Below, piece by piece: positions 28,772-38,514 of a stretch of DNA of 64,000 nucleotides. Source of the stretch: Coemansia sp. RSA 487 (lineage: Eukaryota; Kickxellomycota; Kickxellomycetes; Kickxellales; Kickxellaceae). The notes beneath the pieces were generated by a model. That model saw nothing but the letters and a program-made list of their open reading frames with translations, had not been told where the DNA came from and ran no database searches. How positions within the stretch are numbered: position 1 is the first letter of the stretch; each line of letters starts with the position of its first letter. The translations under genes and the position numbers were made by a program. The DNA is taken from the NCBI GenBank assembly GCA_027577595.1, contig JANBRJ010000068.1, positions 28,116-92,115 on the forward strand. Direction: 5' to 3'.

Positions 28772-28986
28772 TGTAAAAAAAGGGAGGGTAGAATTCAAGG
28801 CATAAATCTAATGGTAAAAGATAAAAAAGAAAAGAATCATTCGTGAGCCAGCTTTTGCTTGTCCCTTTTTGGCTTTGCTGATCATAATTTCTTTCAATTT
28901 ATACACAGCCTTTCAGACCACATATTTTCTACTCGCGTATTATTATACACCAGAAAACAGGAGGAAGGGAAAACTAGCAAAGGACG
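28772..28986. promoter_or_regulatory. Bidirectional promoter ATP10 / glutaredoxin-like gene
   Basis: Only 215 bp separate the two divergent ATGs, so both core promoters must lie here. The sequence is AT-rich without a clear TATA box. Confidence 0.55.
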
Positions 28987-29310
28987 ATGGTGGCAAAGAG
29001 GGGAGCACAGCGGCTTATGTTGACCATGTTCACGCACAATCGGTGCCAGCTGTGCGTCCACGCAAAGGAAGCGCTTGAGCATGTGCGGCAGCAGATCCCC
29101 TTTGACATCAAGGAAGTAGACATCAGAAAGCCGGGCAATGAGGCGTGGTTTGAAGAATACAAGCATGACGTTCCGGTCATCCACGTAAACGATGAGTTTC
29201 TTCTTTGGCACCGGGTAGATGTTGCCGAGACAGTGGCAAAGCTGCAAAAGATCCAGGAATCCGGTAGTGGCCAACAGTCGAGTGCAGGTCCTGGCGATAC
29301 GCGAGAATAG
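28987..29310 (+). CDS. Glutaredoxin-like protein (DUF836 / YDR286C type)
   Basis: This 107-residue thioredoxin-fold protein has the redox motif CQLC in MLTMFTHNRCQLCVHAKEAL and the cis-proline segment VPVIHVNDEF. Its length and layout match the glutaredoxin-like family of yeast YDR286C and human C5orf63, which has no firmly assigned substrate. The first ~12 residues are basic and could direct the protein to mitochondria. Its gene shares a short divergent promoter with ATP10, which fits co-expression with mitochondrial biogenesis; that is inference. Confidence 0.82.
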   Translation: MVAKRGAQRLMLTMFTHNRCQLCVHAKEALEHVRQQIPFDIKEVDIRKPGNEAWFEEYKHDVPVIHVNDEFLLWHRVDVAETVAKLQKIQESGSGQQSSAGPGDTRE

Positions 29311-29564
29311 AGCTGCAATGGCTGGAGATTGAAATGCTAGTGCCTGCGAGAATAGAGCTTTTTATAATTTTCCTGTCTCAGCATACTGGGAATGCGAAAT
29401 ACAACATTGCGCGTAAAGAGAGTAAGAAGACAAATGTGGCAAGACAGGTCGGTACAAGGAGAGGAAGAGCGAAGCGAACAAGACATAAAAAATATCACAA
29501 GAGAAAGCACAGCTGCTAAAAAAAAAAGGCAATATGATAATGTATACCTGGTAGTTGAGTTTGT

Positions 29565-30605
29565 TTATTTAGTGGCAACTGATGAAGGAGATCCAGTAGC
29601 AGATCGCTCCAAACGACTCAGCTCACCCTGAAGGACCTTCTTTACTCGTTGTAGCGAAGACGAGCCTCCAGTGAGATCACGGCAGCTGTCGACATTGTAT
29701 GGCGACTCGATCGAAATTTCATCAAGAACCACAATCTTGCCCTGACTCCACCGACAAGGAAGCGTTCTGGAAAGCGCATCAAAGATCGCCTGTGCCTTGT
29801 CGCTGACGCCTACGCCGATACGCGACGCCCGTTCCCGTGCCTGGATGAGGGCCTTTTGTTTCCGCGCCTCGATCACGCTTGCTGGGACCTTTTGGATCTC
29901 TGGCATCTCAAACCCATTGACATCGTCTTCCTGCTGTGTTTCTCCATTCTTGCCAATGACTTTGACATCAACTATGTTTGCTGCCTTGATCAGATCGACT
30001 TGTGTCTGCTGCCGCATTCCGCTTGTGTTGGAAACAGCACCAGTGACTATTTGGAAATCTGTACCACTGCTAGGCGACACCAGTGCGACGACGCCGCTGT
30101 ACACATCGTAGGCGAACAAAACTCCCTCGATCACCCTGTCGTCGACAAGCTTGATGCGGATCCTGGTGTCTACCAGTGAGGCCAGTGGTAGCGCTTCCGC
30201 CGAGGCACCAGAACGCGCGACACCTTGTCTCACCATTACTGGCTCTGCTGCTGCTGTTGCTGCTGCTGCTCTCGCTGTTCCATTTTCGTTGCTGATAGTC
30301 GCACCAGCACCAGTTGTACTTTGTGTAGCCGTTGCTGGCGACTTCTTGGATGCCGCGGCTTTTGCAGCATACGAGAGCGGCTGTTGTACTGCACCAGATC
30401 CAGTAGTCTTTTTGCTATCGCCATTTCCGCTGTTGCCAGCGGTGTTTGTGGTGGGGGAAGGTCGATTCGCCGGGGAATTTGGCTTCATCTTGGTTGCATC
30501 TGAGGTGGGCTTTTGTGAAACAGGAGACGGCGACGCCAATGCACCACCGCCTTTGTTTCCCGATGGCTTCTTTGGGTTGCTAGTCGCCGCGGCCAGGTAG
30601 TTCAT
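29565..30605 (-). CDS. LSM12: Lsm12 homolog
   Basis: This is a 346-residue protein. After a low-complexity Ala/Ser/Pro-rich N terminus (~150 residues) comes an Lsm-like fold (PLASLVDTRIRIKLVDDRVI to about residue 240) and the anticodon-binding-like AD domain (IEARKQKALIQARERASRIG through LQGELSRLERS). Lsm12 associates with polysomes and, with ataxin-2/Pbp1, links RNA-binding proteins to stress granules. The frame is open upstream to 30884, but the first ATG giving a plausible protein is at 30605 (MNYLAAATS). It converges with the glutaredoxin-like gene and is divergent from the metacaspase-like gene. Confidence 0.88.
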   Translation of the reverse strand: MNYLAAATSNPKKPSGNKGGGALASPSPVSQKPTSDATKMKPNSPANRPSPTTNTAGNSGNGDSKKTTGSGAVQQPLSYAAKAAASKKSPATATQSTTGAGATISNENGTARAAAATAAAEPVMVRQGVARSGASAEALPLASLVDTRIRIKLVDDRVIEGVLFAYDVYSGVVALVSPSSGTDFQIVTGAVSNTSGMRQQTQVDLIKAANIVDVKVIGKNGETQQEDDVNGFEMPEIQKVPASVIEARKQKALIQARERASRIGVGVSDKAQAIFDALSRTLPCRWSQGKIVVLDEISIESPYNVDSCRDLTGGSSSLQRVKKVLQGELSRLERSATGSPSSVATK

Positions 30606-31705
30606 TTTGTGAGGAGTCGACAAACAAAAAAATAACAAATGATAGCTAGTTGGAAGGGAAGGGGAAAAGAAGGGGCAAATGCAGACGAACAGTGGGAAAT
30701 GGCATTTGTTTTTTTTTTTGCAGCTGTTGTCTCTTGTCAATGTTTGCCAACTTTGGTGGCAGCACACGACAAACACTTTTTGCATGTGTCTGGCTCGGCT
30801 CACTAGGCCATGCTGAGAAATGAGTTGCTGGACAAACCTCCCTGTCATCGGCTCGTGTATGCTAAAATGACGATATGCAGACACGGCACAACATAATGTT
30901 GAGACAGCTGACTTGTACCGTTTCTTAATTTCAAATGCAGATATGTGTGAAAGCAGGAAGCTGTTGTGTGTAATCGATTTCTTCAGCCATCAATACCCAA
31001 GCATTTTTCACTTTTCTCACAATAGAAAATGAATGAGGAAAACGGTCGGCAGTTGCTTTTTTAGAGGCAATTGCAGCAGGAAGGTCATCCCCCTCATTTC
31101 AGGAGATTGAAGTCATTTGCAAGAAAATCCTCCCCTGTCCATGCACTGATCTGTGCTCTGTTTCAGACCCAGCTGTGGTATTATGTGCCGATTATTCGAA
31201 GCATGCACCTTTTTTTCTCATACTCGTCAGAGTGCATGTAGATATCCACTTTTAAAAGGAAATATTTTTGGTTTCTTTTGTTGTTCCAAAGATTCAACTC
31301 TTCTGCTCTAGTTTCTTTTTCTATTTAAGATTTATCGCCATATTCCGTTTTTTATCCATATCCAACTTGCCTTTTTTTGGACTTTCTACATCCGTTTTCT
31401 TTTTGTAGCAAAGCCTTGCCCTATTCACGGGGTTTTGCACCATTTCATCGAGAATAAAGCGTACTCCCTCCTCTGCTTGCAAAGACTGAAAACCCTCTTC
31501 GCTTGTTCTTTACACAAGAGCCAAATACACTTTTTACTTTATTCTTTAAACTAGCCACACACACTAGCCAAGTCTCTTTTTCTCTTTCCCCATTTTATTG
31601 GTCAAGTCTTGCCTCTTGCTTCAAGAAACGACAGGGATTTTTATACTATCTATAACATTATTAGTCGATTTTAACATCTGCTCCTCCATAAAATAGTGCG
31701 TGTAG
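30606..31705. promoter_or_regulatory. Divergent promoter region, LSM12 / metacaspase-like
   Basis: This 1.1-kb spacer serves both genes. From about 31300 to 31660 the plus strand is strongly C/T-rich, matching the leader style of this window. No open frame shows a domain. Confidence 0.45.
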
Positions 31706-34700
31706 ATGTCGTACGCATCCGGAGCACAGGCTCACTTTCAGCACGGCCAACAGCAGCAGCCGCCGCCGCCGCCACCACCACCTCCTCTAGAACAGCAACA
31801 TATTTCGGCAAACGACAGATATTCTTACGGAAATGGCTCATCGTATCGTGCGCAGAACGCACCTGCAACAATGACGTACTCGGGCGACTTTTCTGGCGCA
31901 CAGGCATCACAGTCGGCACAAGGGTACCAGCAACAACAGTACTATGACAATGGACCTCCATTGCATACGCAATACCCACCGCCACCACAACCGCCGCCTG
32001 TTTCACATGGTATACAGCCGCCGCCGTTGCCGCAACAGTACCACCAGCACCAACAGCAACAACAGTACCCGCCTCCTCTTCAAGGAAGCTACACTACGTA
32101 CCCAGGCGATTCTCACTACCAGGCACAGCCCCCGCCGCCGCATGTTTCTCATTCCCATTCTCATCCCCAAGCAGTGACGCATGTGACACCCGCCCAGTAC
32201 CAATCTGTCGCTGCTGGTGCATATAGTGCTGCCGCCCCACCGCTCCTGCATCAGGCTGCAACCGTTCCAGCGATGTCGCAGCACCAGCAGCAGTACGTGT
32301 CGCCGCCCGCAAGCTACCATCAGCACCATGTGGCGGCCCCACCACCGCCAGCCAGCTATGCCAACCCAGACTCTGTACACCAGGCTCCGGCCCACCAACA
32401 CCAGCATCAGCACAACTATAGCGCTCCGCCAGTATCTGGAGCAGCATCCACAAGCGGTACATGCCCCCACCACCACCAGCAACACCAGCAGCAAAACCAG
32501 TACCCTCAGGACCAGCTTTCGTACCAGTCGCCACCACTGCAACAGGATAGCTACTACTCACAACACCAGCAGCAGCAGCAGCAGTCGCCGCCGCCGATGC
32601 CCCAGTCTCTCAGCCAGGACGGTTACCCACAGCAAGGCACTGAAAACTATAGGCTGGATGCCGGGTCGCCTAGCGCCCAAAATTACCAGCAACAGCAGCA
32701 GCTGCTGCCACCAATGCATCGTCAGCAGTCGGCCGGCTACCCAAGTACTGGGCCAGAGTACCGCCACCAACCACCAGTAGCATCTCCCGGGCCTCCCGCA
32801 TCTGGCCGGCAGTACTCAAACCCCACCATCCCGCCACAATTGGGACCGTCGCCTCTGAGCCAACCGCCATCGGCACCACTCTACGGCACACAACAGCAGC
32901 AATCACAGCTGTATCCTCCGAAGCGGCAGTCACCTCTGGATCAGTACCACCACCAATCGCCGCCTCTGAGCCAGTCGCCGATGAACAGCTACCATACACC
33001 GCCGCCACAGCCGCTGTCTCAAGCGCAAATGCAACGGCATCAGTCGCTACGTGTGGCGACCACACAGACAAATGACTCCACCATGCATGGAGGAATGCGG
33101 CCTGTGGTGAGCGCACGCGCGGACTCCCGGAACAGCTACATTGAGCACAGGCAGTCGTTTGGGACAACGCCCATTTCGGCTGTTCTCGGCTCGGAGCCTG
33201 TCATTGCTCAAGCACCGCCACCGGCGGGCAGTGGCGTTGTTCGCCGCGAATCGTCCTCGGGCTACAGCCCCAATACGTATAGCGCGCACGGCAGGGATTC
33301 GTTCTCTGCGTCGCCGGGTAACCACCAGGGAACAGGGGCGGCAGTGGCATCCTTGGTCAACTCGATGGGCGCCATGTCTGTTGGCGGTCAGTCGCATCAC
33401 CTCCCTCCGAGATCGGCGACAGCAGCATCTGGTGGGTCGTTTGCGCTTCCCGCATCGCTGGCAGCTTCGTCGCTAACCATCCCTTCGCAATTCCAGGCGT
33501 CGCAGGCCACTCTTTCGCCGCAGTCTGGCGGCCAGCCGCCACTAGCACCACCAGTGCGCAGCACGTACTCAGGAGTCAATAACCTAGGGAGTATCGGTAG
33601 CCACAGCACGCTGGTCGGATCTACGGTTCCTGTAGGCGTCGGCCTTGTTCGCAACAACAGCACGCAGAAGCAGCTAGCCGTCGTGCAAAGCAGCATCGCA
33701 GGGATTCCATCCCCAACCCAGCAGCAGCAGCAGCAGCGCACGCCGCCGACGTTTGCGCAAACGGGCGAGAACATGGCGTACCCGCTGTGGAACAACATCA
33801 GCGCCACCGCGTTCCAAGCGTACAGACACCAGATCCCGGTGCAGCAATCGAACCTGAGCGGCACAAAGTACGCGCTAATAATCGGTAGCAACTACTATGG
33901 TAAAGAGTACTCGCAGACATCGAACATCAACTGGGCACATACGCTAAAGTCGCTTTTGGTCAGCCGGTACGGGTACAAGGAGAAGAACGTGGTCCTGTTG
34001 AGCGACGACCAGCCTGACCCCCGGTGCCATCCGACGCACCATCTGATAGCAACGCACATGAAGCGCATGATGCGCGATGTCCGTCCCAACGACTCGGTCT
34101 TCTTCTACTTTTGCGGCTTTGGCCGGCTCCCGATGCAGCTGGCTGAAGAGCACACGGATGCGCTGTCAAGCATCAGGCGGCTGCGCGAGGACTTTATCTT
34201 GCCCTGCGACTTTGAGGACCACGGCGCTATCAGTTCGTCGTACTTGCACAAGCACTTGGTCGGCCATCTCCCGCGCTCCGCGCGTCTTACTGCGCTTTTC
34301 AACTGCATTGTCAACGACACGGGGCTGGGCGTGCCGTACAAGTACATCCACAGCAATGGCCGCGCCGTGCTGACCAGTGCGATTGCTGGGAACAACCTGT
34401 TTGAGGCCGGAATGAAGCTCGGCCATGCGCCGTTGTCGGTCACTGGAAGCTTTGGCGACCTGACGCAGAGATTCGAGACATCGCTCATGCAGCAGCAGCA
34501 ACAGGCAGCTGGCGGTGGTGGTGGTGGCGGCGGCGGGAAGACGGACCGCGAGACCGACGAGATGGACCGCATCAGACAGTCGTCGGGCGACATCATCGTG
34601 TTCGGGTGGGACCGCAACTACACAGACCCCAGGTACAAAAAGTACATGGCACAGACGCCGAGCAACATGCTGTGCTCGTACTGGGCGGCGGCAATGGAAG

Positions 34701-34837
34701 ACACACAGCGCACAAAGGGCCGTGTCACGTTCGGCGACGTGCTGGGCTCGCTGCAGAACAAGACCAAAGACATTGCGATGATGCCGTTTGTTGCGTCGGG
34801 CCGCAAGATTAGCATGGACGAGGAGTTTAGCATCTGA
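31706..34837 (+). CDS. Metacaspase-fold protein with catalytic residues lost
   Basis: This is a 1043-residue protein. Residues 1-718 are a Gln/Pro/His/Ser-rich prodomain with poly-Q, poly-P and polyhistidine-like runs, as in yeast Mca1 but much longer. Residues 719-1043 follow the type-I metacaspase p20/p10 order: GTKYALIIGSNYYG, DSVFFYFCGFGR, DFILPCDFEDHGAIS, RLTALFNCIVNDTGLGVPY. The usual SGHG is CGFG, so the catalytic His position is Phe805. The usual DSCHSG aligns with NCIVND, so the catalytic Cys position is Ile868, with a Cys one residue earlier. The conserved acidic pair after the first loop is also gone. A Gln/Gly insert lies near 932-950. The reading frame is intact and conserved in fold, so a non-proteolytic role is likely. 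The ATG at 31706 follows a pyrimidine-rich leader. Confidence 0.85.
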   Translation: MSYASGAQAHFQHGQQQQPPPPPPPPPLEQQHISANDRYSYGNGSSYRAQNAPATMTYSGDFSGAQASQSAQGYQQQQYYDNGPPLHTQYPPPPQPPPVSHGIQPPPLPQQYHQHQQQQQYPPPLQGSYTTYPGDSHYQAQPPPPHVSHSHSHPQAVTHVTPAQYQSVAAGAYSAAAPPLLHQAATVPAMSQHQQQYVSPPASYHQHHVAAPPPPASYANPDSVHQAPAHQHQHQHNYSAPPVSGAASTSGTCPHHHQQHQQQNQYPQDQLSYQSPPLQQDSYYSQHQQQQQQSPPPMPQSLSQDGYPQQGTENYRLDAGSPSAQNYQQQQQLLPPMHRQQSAGYPSTGPEYRHQPPVASPGPPASGRQYSNPTIPPQLGPSPLSQPPSAPLYGTQQQQSQLYPPKRQSPLDQYHHQSPPLSQSPMNSYHTPPPQPLSQAQMQRHQSLRVATTQTNDSTMHGGMRPVVSARADSRNSYIEHRQSFGTTPISAVLGSEPVIAQAPPPAGSGVVRRESSSGYSPNTYSAHGRDSFSASPGNHQGTGAAVASLVNSMGAMSVGGQSHHLPPRSATAASGGSFALPASLAASSLTIPSQFQASQATLSPQSGGQPPLAPPVRSTYSGVNNLGSIGSHSTLVGSTVPVGVGLVRNNSTQKQLAVVQSSIAGIPSPTQQQQQQRTPPTFAQTGENMAYPLWNNISATAFQAYRHQIPVQQSNLSGTKYALIIGSNYYGKEYSQTSNINWAHTLKSLLVSRYGYKEKNVVLLSDDQPDPRCHPTHHLIATHMKRMMRDVRPNDSVFFYFCGFGRLPMQLAEEHTDALSSIRRLREDFILPCDFEDHGAISSSYLHKHLVGHLPRSARLTALFNCIVNDTGLGVPYKYIHSNGRAVLTSAIAGNNLFEAGMKLGHAPLSVTGSFGDLTQRFETSLMQQQQQAAGGGGGGGGGKTDRETDEMDRIRQSSGDIIVFGWDRNYTDPRYKKYMAQTPSNMLCSYWAAAMEDTQRTKGRVTFGDVLGSLQNKTKDIAMMPFVASGRKISMDEEFSI

Positions 34838-35384
34838 CTCTAGCTAGCTTCTTAGTAGCTTATTATTATTATTATTATTATTTTTAATCAGTATGTTCTG
34901 TGCGCGCCTTGTGTTATCTGTGGTTCCTGTGGCTGGGATTCAGAAATGGAATGTGCGCTATAGCACACTTAGAAAGCAATAGGTGGTGATGACGTTTTCT
35001 TTGCGGAGTTTTTGTACCTTGATGGCAGTGATTGGATCCGCTAGTGATGCTGGCTGTGCATTCCTTGTGGGAGGAGGGGAATTCGCAAAGAAAAAACGAG
35101 TCCCTCGTGGTCCTTCTTCCATTCTCAGGCTTTCTTTCTGGGCTTTCTGTTCTTGGCGACAAAACAAAGCGGCCCAGCCCCTTTCGTTCTCTTTTCTTTC
35201 TCTTTTGCACTGCTTTCCAAAAATTTATTATATTTGACCTCTTAGCATTATTATACACTCTTTACCTAGCATATACTTTATCTTTTTTGTTTTTTTAAAA
35301 AAACACAACTGGCCTTGTCCTGTATTTTCCTTTTGCACTTCTTCTCCCCTACGACCACTGCTATACTTTTACAGAAAGAAACAA
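34838..35384. promoter_or_regulatory. Spacer with proteinase A promoter
   Basis: A TTA microsatellite (about 34859-34882) follows the metacaspase-like gene. From about 35100 the plus strand is C/T-rich up to the PEP4 start. Confidence 0.45.
34859..34882. repeat. TTA microsatellite
   Basis: About seven TTA units in a row, in the 3' flank of the metacaspase-like gene. Confidence 0.7.
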
Positions 35385-36605
35385 ATGAAGACGCTTCTTA
35401 GCATCGTTACGCTGGGGCTGCTGATGGCAGCAAGCTCGCAAGTGTCTGCCAAAGGGCACACCATAGCGCTGAAGAAGGTGGACGAAACGCCGGAAGCCAC
35501 GCTGCAGCGCTATGCTAACACGGGCGGGTACATTGCGCAAAAGTACTTTGGCGCAAGTACCATCGACCAGCTGGACGCTTTGCAGGACCAGATTCTGCCT
35601 TTGAACGCCGACGGTAGCGCATCCTACGGTGTGCCAATCTCGAACTTTATGAACGCGCAATACTACGGCGAGATAGATATCGGCACGCCGGCGCAGACGT
35701 TCAAGGTTGTGTTCGACACGGGGTCGTCCAATCTGTGGGTGCCATCAACCGAGTGCTCGTCCATCGCATGCTTCTTCCACACCAAGTACGACCATTCGCA
35801 GAGCTCGTCGTACAAGGCTAACGGTACAGACTTTGCCATCCGCTATGGGTCCGGGTCGCTCGAAGGGTACCTGAGCCAGGATTCGCTCAGCGTTGGTGGC
35901 ATCAATATAGAGGGCCAGCAGTTTGCAGAGGCTACCAAGGAGCCGGGGCTGACGTTTGCGTTTGGCAGGTTTGACGGTATCCTGGGTCTCGGGTACGACA
36001 CCATCTCGGTCCTGGGCGTGGTGCCACCGTTCTACCACATGGTCAACAAGGGCCTCGTCGACGACCCGATGTTTGCGTTCTACTTGTCGGACACGAACAA
36101 GGGAGGCGATGACGGCGAAATGACGCTGGGCGGATACAACAAGGACAAGTTCGAGGGCGAGCTGCAGTGGGCCAAGGTTCGCCGCAAGGGATACTGGGAG
36201 GTGGACCTGGAGAAGGTGCGCTTCGGCGACGACGAAATCCAAATGGATAACGTCGGGGCGGCCATCGACACCGGAAGCTCGCTGCTTGTGCTGCCGACGA
36301 CGCTGGCTGACCTTGTGAACAAGAAGATTGGCGCCAAGAAGAACTTTGCTGGGCAGTACACGGTCGAATGCAGCACGGTCCCGTCGTTGCCGCCATTTTC
36401 GCTGCAGTTTGGCGGCAAGGAGTATCTTCTGGATGCCGAGGACTACGTGCTGAATGTTCAGGGCCAGTGCATCTCAGGTTTCATGGGCATGGATATCCCT
36501 GAGCCTCTCGGCCCCATCTGGATCATTGGTGACGTCTTCCTCCGCAAGTTCTACACCGTCTACGACCTGGGCAAGAACCGCGTCGGCTTTGCAAAGGCCC
36601 GCTAG
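35385..36605 (+). CDS. PEP4: Vacuolar aspartic proteinase (saccharopepsin type)
   Basis: This is a 406-residue pepsin-family zymogen. Signal peptide ~1-22 (MKTLLSIVTLGLLMAASSQV), propeptide to ~85, then the mature enzyme with VVFDTGSSNLWVP (catalytic Asp111), the flap RYGSGS (Tyr154), and AIDTGSSLLVLPT (catalytic Asp295). The C terminus ends with WIIGDVFLRKFYTVYDLGKN. The close match of LGEIDIGTPxQxFxVVFDTG-type sequence and the absence of a GPI tail favour vacuolar proteinase A, which activates other vacuolar hydrolases, over secreted or yapsin types. NGT near residue 146 is a glycosylation site. A poly(A) signal follows at 36658. Confidence 0.93.
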   Translation: MKTLLSIVTLGLLMAASSQVSAKGHTIALKKVDETPEATLQRYANTGGYIAQKYFGASTIDQLDALQDQILPLNADGSASYGVPISNFMNAQYYGEIDIGTPAQTFKVVFDTGSSNLWVPSTECSSIACFFHTKYDHSQSSSYKANGTDFAIRYGSGSLEGYLSQDSLSVGGINIEGQQFAEATKEPGLTFAFGRFDGILGLGYDTISVLGVVPPFYHMVNKGLVDDPMFAFYLSDTNKGGDDGEMTLGGYNKDKFEGELQWAKVRRKGYWEVDLEKVRFGDDEIQMDNVGAAIDTGSSLLVLPTTLADLVNKKIGAKKNFAGQYTVECSTVPSLPPFSLQFGGKEYLLDAEDYVLNVQGQCISGFMGMDIPEPLGPIWIIGDVFLRKFYTVYDLGKNRVGFAKAR

Positions 36606-36657
36606 AGACCCAGATCTCCTTTCTTCTCTTGAACTGCCCTTTTCTTCTTTTTCGCTC

Positions 36658-36663
36658 AATAAA
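36658..36663 (+). terminator. Poly(A) signal of PEP4
   Basis: AATAAA stands 53 bases after the stop codon. Confidence 0.55.
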
Positions 36664-36763
36664 CACACACATCGATCATAAAGTATTTTTGCCTTAGTTT
36701 AAAGTAATTGCCAAGACCTTGTGATATCCCAGCAAGTACTTTTATAAAGAAAGATAAAATGAG

Positions 36764-37582
36764 TTAAAAGTTCTTTTTCTTCTCGTCAACAGAGAAGCCG
36801 CCAGGCCCGACGTTGACAAGCAAGAGGAAGCCACCCATGATCGAGAGAGTCTGGAAGAAGTCGTACTTTACAAAGTCGCGGTGCGTGGGGTTAAAGTCGA
36901 TGGACCACCAGTTGTTGACCATGAGGTTGAAGATGCTGAGGATGGAGACCAGGACAATGGCCGACCACTTTGCCTTAAACCCGACAGCAACCATCAGGCA
37001 CGAGAGGCCGCCGATGGCGCTGACAACCATACGCGTAAGCGAAAACGTCCCAGAGAACACAAACGACACAAACAGCAGCACAAGCAAGATGCGCCCGCCA
37101 AGGAGCACGTACTTGGACCTATCTTCATCGGACATGCTCGGAAGCCCAGCAAAGACGCTGCGGCGCTTAGCAACCAAGCCCTCAGCAAGAAGCATCAGCA
37201 GCCCACCCACGACCGACAGATTGCGCACAAAGAAATTGAAGTCAAAGATCAGCCCGTACGCAAACCCTTGCACCACGATGACAGCAAACAACCCGCCCAC
37301 CGCGATCTCTGTGCTCCGGCGGCTGATCGCCAGCCCCGAGCACGCCAGCATCGTCACAACGTTGGCCAGCAGGAAAAAGTGGCTGATTCCCCAAGGGAAC
37401 CCGCGGTACGCCTGCAGAAAGTACAGCTGGTTCTGCCACTGCATCACGATGCGTGCCGCGTCCTCAATAAACGTAGATACCAGGAGCGCACGCGCCACCC
37501 ACGGAATGTACGGCTTGAGCGGCCGGTTCAGCTTCTCTAGTACGTCCTCCGTCTGCTCGCTGACGTTCTTTAGTTGGTCCAT
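36764..37582 (-). CDS. ERV29: ER cargo receptor Erv29/SURF4
   Basis: This 272-residue polytopic protein has the SURF4 pattern: an N-terminal helix with LKPYIPWVARALLVSTFIED, QLYFLQAYRGFPWGISHFF, GGLLMLLAEGLVAKRRSVFA and NNWWSIDFNPTHRDFVKYDF. About seven membrane helices are visible. The C terminus KKKNF places lysines at -3 and -4, a dilysine ER-retrieval signal for COPI. Erv29 packages soluble cargo, including vacuolar proteases, into COPII vesicles, so proteinase A next door is a plausible client, though the adjacency is probably chance. It converges with PEP4. Confidence 0.93.
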   Translation of the reverse strand: MDQLKNVSEQTEDVLEKLNRPLKPYIPWVARALLVSTFIEDAARIVMQWQNQLYFLQAYRGFPWGISHFFLLANVVTMLACSGLAISRRSTEIAVGGLFAVIVVQGFAYGLIFDFNFFVRNLSVVGGLLMLLAEGLVAKRRSVFAGLPSMSDEDRSKYVLLGGRILLVLLFVSFVFSGTFSLTRMVVSAIGGLSCLMVAVGFKAKWSAIVLVSILSIFNLMVNNWWSIDFNPTHRDFVKYDFFQTLSIMGGFLLLVNVGPGGFSVDEKKKNF

Positions 37583-38514
37583 TCTTTTATTCTGTAATTT
37601 CTCTTTAACGAAATAGATGCGTTATTTCAGCTCTACCGGGATTTTCTTAACGAAGAAGAATGATAATAAAAGTTGTCAATGTGAATTTAGTTATTACTGA
37701 TGAAACAGCAAAGGAGAAAAAAGGGGGGAGAGGAATGTATGTGTTTTGCAAGAGGTGTCCACACAACAAACATACCAAGAGAAAGCGTTACTTTCTTGTT
37801 TTACCTTTTTTTCCTTTTGCTGAATTTGGTGTTCAATAAACAAGACACTAGAATAATAAAGCGAAAGCACAACGTTTATAAAGCGTATGAGAAATGCCTG
37901 GAAACAAAAAGAAAGAGAAAAATAGCCTTGCTCTTGTTGCCATAAAAGCAAAGATTAAACTATCCTCTGGTGTGTCTGAAAAAAAGACATGAAAAAGATA
38001 GGAAGAGGGGGGAGGAGAGTTGAACAAACCAACACAGCGAGATCCAAATTCAAACCTGCTTCTCTTTTCTGGGCTCAGCCAAGTTGGCGTGGCACCTTCT
38101 TCTCGCTATAAGGGTGCTTCAACACGAGCCAGCTCTTTAAATTCCTCCTGCTTGGATGCCTATTGTTCTAATTGTGCTTTTATAAATAAGAAAGCATCCC
38201 TATTGTTCCGCCCTCATATGAAAGAGCCCTCTGCTGTGCTGCCACGTCACATGCTGCCTCCCCTCCCCCAGGCACACATGTGTTGCTGTTGGCAAGGCGC
38301 TGTCAATTAAAGCCCAAGCCGAAGAAGGAGGGGGGAGCAAGGCAATTTCACTCTTTTCCGTTTGAAGCAGTAGCAAAACATTGCCTCACATCCTTGTTCT
38401 ATTTCTCAGCTTCGAAGATAAGGAGCAGACATCAAGGGAACATGACATGCAAAAAGGTCAATACATTGCATTCAGAATACCATGCTAGCTCAAATCATCT
38501 ACACCACGCTGCTG
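37583..38514. other. Intergenic spacer
   Basis: It holds the ERV29 promoter (first part) and the 3' flank of the Tay1-like gene. AT-rich, no features. Confidence 0.4.

Noticed and set aside
36813-37616. A 267-codon plus-strand frame opposite ERV29
   Set aside because: Antisense of a clear membrane protein gene and itself lacking any domain.
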